From: Berghia stephanieae
Lineage: Eukaryota > Mollusca > Gastropoda > Nudibranchia > Aeolidiidae
Length of the DNA stretch: 64,000 nucleotides
Direction of reading: 5' to 3'
Assembly (NCBI GenBank): GCA_034508935.3
Contig: CM067444.1
Coordinates: 50,990,936-51,054,935, forward strand
Positions 61,545 to 64,000 of this stretch are shown here, piece after piece. The notes under the pieces are model-generated. The model was given only the letters and a program-made list of their open reading frames with translations. It searched no databases and had not been told where the DNA came from. Position numbers and translations under genes: made by a program. Within the stretch, counting starts at the first letter, position 1. Each line of letters starts with the position of its first letter.

Positions 61545-61875
61545 ATATATATATCATTGTTGCTTGTGCTCTTGATCACGTTGCCGGTCAGCTGTCTCCA
61601 CGAATCACGGTCCTCTGCGTTGCGCATGAAATCTGAGCTGCTTTTTAAGTCACATTTGGCCATTCTTAGGTTATTTAGATAAGTCATTCTTTGTCTTCGC
61701 TTCCTCTAGCTCTCTTTCCTTCGATCATCCCAGACGTTACCAACTTTTCTATTCCGACTCTTCACCACACATGTCCCGGAAAGCGTAACTGCCTCTTTCT
61801 GATGTTATCGATCAGTATTCTTCCCTTTCTCGCCTTCTCCAACACTTCCTCGTTCGCACACCCGTGCCAAATTTA
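61545..61875 (-). mobile_element. 3' fragment of a LINE
   Basis: The minus strand gives KRRQRMTYLNNLRMAKCDLK and NAEDRDSWRQLTGNVI, a typical C-terminus of RTE/CR1-type LINEs, with upstream GTCVVKSRNRKVGNVWDDRR. Several frame changes. Confidence 0.6.
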
Positions 61876-62512
61876 AGTTACATTATTACAAACAAATACT
61901 ATGAGCAAGAGACTGTATACCGACTTGACACGGGCGGTTCTAGATATGCATGTCTACTATTAAAACCCTTTTGACATCCAGAAGTTTCAAGTCTCTGTAT
62001 TTCAGTCTCGGACAAATTATATACAATTTTAATAAATGATAAATAATTAGATTCTATAATTAGATGATTTGTTTGCCTTTGTCCAACTGTGATCTAGATA
62101 TATTTTGAGAGCTTGGTTTTGAAATAATCATTGAGCATGTTACTAGCTCAGTATGTTCAAGTTGCATATTGTGTAGTGAAATATATCATGTCGGTGTGAA
62201 TTGTTTTGTTATTTGTTTGATTGTCAGACTATGTGCGCGTCTCCGTTTTCGTTTGTTGAATATTTATTGATTTTTAATCGGCACAGCAATAAGCCCGTAG
62301 AGGATTTAGAGAAGGAATATCATGTCTTTTTCTCGTCGTTATTATTTTTGGTGACCAGTTCAGTTTTTTAATGATATTATTTGTGACAGTTTCTTGGATC
62401 GTAATCGTTACTTCACACTGAATATTTTCATTGTTGTCAATGTCTTTTAGCAGTTGTGGATTCCAAATTGCGTCATATAACATATAGAAATTGATATTTT
62501 ATGAAGCAAGTG

Positions 62513-62612
62513 GTAAAATTTCTCAAAAGTTACCGTCGATCTATTTTTAGACCACGGTAAAATCAATTATTCAAAAATAATGCGCTTGTGTGAGCAAACC
62601 AAGAACTATGCA
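62513..62612 (+). repeat. Repeat shared with 17570-17690
   Basis: AAAATTTCTCAAAAGTTACC and CTATTTTTAGACCACGGTA, then AATGCGCTTGTGTGAGC. Confidence 0.6.
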
Positions 62613-62784
62613 ATTATTTCATCAGTATGTCAAAATATTGTGAGAAATCCCCTCTTACTGGACCTGAACTATTTGTGTGTTTGAGCGCAGGCCTTTTCGT
62701 GGACTGGAAATATTATTATAGTCGAGGGGACGGAGCGGGGTAAATGGCAGGACATATTCTGATTGGTCAATGCTTAGTAATCCT

Positions 62785-63225
62785 GTGTGTGATTCCTTAA
62801 CTCCCATAGTAGACAGGGAGGCACTTACTGTGTCTTCTATCCCCCTATATCTGTTTTTCAACATGCTTTCTGTCTTTGTCTTGGAATGAGATTACTAGGC
62901 CGGATACCCTAGCTGGGAGGGAAACAGTCAAATGTATATGTAGTCAGTTTTGGGAGATGTAAATCATCTCTCTGTTACGCACTGTATTGTTTTGTTTACA
63001 TATTAATGATTTGTAAACATTTGAGTATTCCTCTTAGTTGGGACCTGTGCTTGTGTCTAGATGAGACTTTTAGGTGATCTCAAACTCCCCTTTGTCTTAC
63101 TTTTTCTTGGGTGCTATAATAGTAATTCTAAAACATTTTACTATTCCGTTTTCTTCCTTTTTACTCGCGCTGATATGACCTTAATGTGTTGCAAGCACCG
63201 TAAAACCCTTAATGACAAATAAAAC
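62785..63225 (+). mobile_element. Family-A retroposon copy with internal losses
   Basis: TTAACTCCCATAGTAGACAG through TGATATGACCTTAATGTG to GCAAGCACCGTAAAACCC. About 440 bp against 534 in young copies. Confidence 0.75.
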
Positions 63226-63429
63226 AGCACAACATGCTTAGTAACCGACGAATCATCAGCTTGTTATGAAACATGGCATCATCTATTTCAGTTATGTAAA
63301 GGATTAGACTTGTACCTAATTAACGATTGTTTTTTCAATATTATGAGGCTCTTGCATTTTGGGAGGTATTTGTTGATAGATTAAATAATTTTTCCCCAAA
63401 ATCAAAAACAATTATAAACATGAACTTAC

Positions 63430-63560
63430 AGGTGGACTGTCACACGGAAGTGTTTTGGATCCTATATTGTTTATTATCTTCGTCAGTGACCTGCCTGATG
63501 ACATTGATCCTAAATGAACAAAGTTTGCGGACGACCGACTTTTAATCCTAAAATTTAATT
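63430..63560 (+). mobile_element. LINE reverse transcriptase fragment
   Basis: The frame reads GLSHGSVLDPILFIIFVSDL and PDDID, then FADDR, which is the PQGSVLGPLLF....NDLP and FADD region of CR1/L2/Jockey RTs. Isolated and decayed. Confidence 0.6.
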
Positions 63561-63609
63561 TTTTGTTTATTCATGTTTACGACGCCACTACCACATTATC
63601 TCATTCATC

Positions 63610-63650
63610 CTGTTTTGTTGATAAAGGGGAAACCCGAAACGTTAATTTGA
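63610..63650 (+). other. Degenerate hammerhead-like motif of Penelope type
   Basis: TTGATAAAGGGGAAACCCG followed by AAACGTT resembles the CTGATGA, stem II, GAAAC order of hammerhead ribozymes carried by Penelope-like elements. The first box is imperfect. No PLE coding is nearby. Confidence 0.3.
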
Positions 63651-64000
63651 TCTGTTTTTTGTAATTAAATTGAAGCTTACAATCAATATCACATGATTAT
63701 TTATAAAATTTAATTATCATGTTAAACTTGATCAAAGGGCATCTCATGGCATATTGTCTATTCAGTCTTCATGTTGATATGAAACTATATTATATATGTT
63801 ATATGTTATACACTGATATGACGTTATATGACGTTTCTTTATATTTTGTTATCATTTCTATAATATATTGTGAGGCTATTTACGAAATATAAAGATGTTA
63901 AAATAATGGCATATTTTAAACACCTTTTAAACATATTTATTTATATGGTAAATCTTGACATTGAAATAACCTATCCTATGTTTTTTCCCCCTTCAATTTG

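Overview
The window reads as nuclear DNA of an animal, most likely a marine mollusc or other lophotrochozoan. Grounds: split genes with GT-AG introns, very dense simple repeats, many non-LTR retrotransposons, a DIRS element, tRNA-derived SINEs, and a small secreted protein that joins a lustrin-like cysteine domain to a WAP domain. The species cannot be named from sequence alone. All assignments are by eye.

Two host genes can be modelled and they converge. (1) Plus strand, exons from 304 to 30763: an SLC17/sialin-type 12-TM organic anion transporter. Ten exons are seen, splice phases agree throughout, and only the extreme N-terminus lies off the window. One exon carries an apparent 1-base frameshift in a T run. 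Its largest intron (9037-28841, 19.8 kb) holds a nest of mobile elements. (2) Minus strand, 52934 down to 39027: a short secreted cysteine-rich protein of about 167 residues (signal peptide, one small Cys module, lustrin-like domain, C-terminal WAP domain). The Cys-module exon exists in two same-strand versions of equal length and phase, plus a third, inverted copy at 45.9 kb. A second WAP terminal exon (59647-59846) and another Cys-rich terminal exon (57224-57312) show that this locus has been duplicated.

Layout: 1-280, 3' end of a LINE; 304-9036, first seven transporter exons with microsatellites, a hairpin element and LINE/SINE pieces in the introns; 9037-28841, the large intron, containing a fossil DIRS element (about 13630-27740). 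That DIRS is interrupted by a 709-bp hAT-like element, a 7.9-kb terminal-inverted-repeat element with TATA target duplication (itself holding a LINE copy), and a 534-bp retroposon; 28842-30763, last three transporter exons; 30857-31446, a nearly perfect inverted repeat just after the stop codon; 31.6-33.3 kb, a cluster of the 534-bp retroposon; 34264-38664, a full-length-looking LINE with target-site duplications; 39.0-52.9 kb, the secreted-protein gene with repeats and an RTE LINE (48685-51048); 53-64 kb, duplicated pieces of the same locus, microsatellites and LINE/SINE debris.

The most notable items are the 534-bp retroposon family with fixed length and clean target duplications, the unassigned 7.9-kb TIR element, the possible mutually exclusive Cys exons, the long 3'-end inverted repeat, and several palindromic MITE families. 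No complete new multi-gene system is visible.
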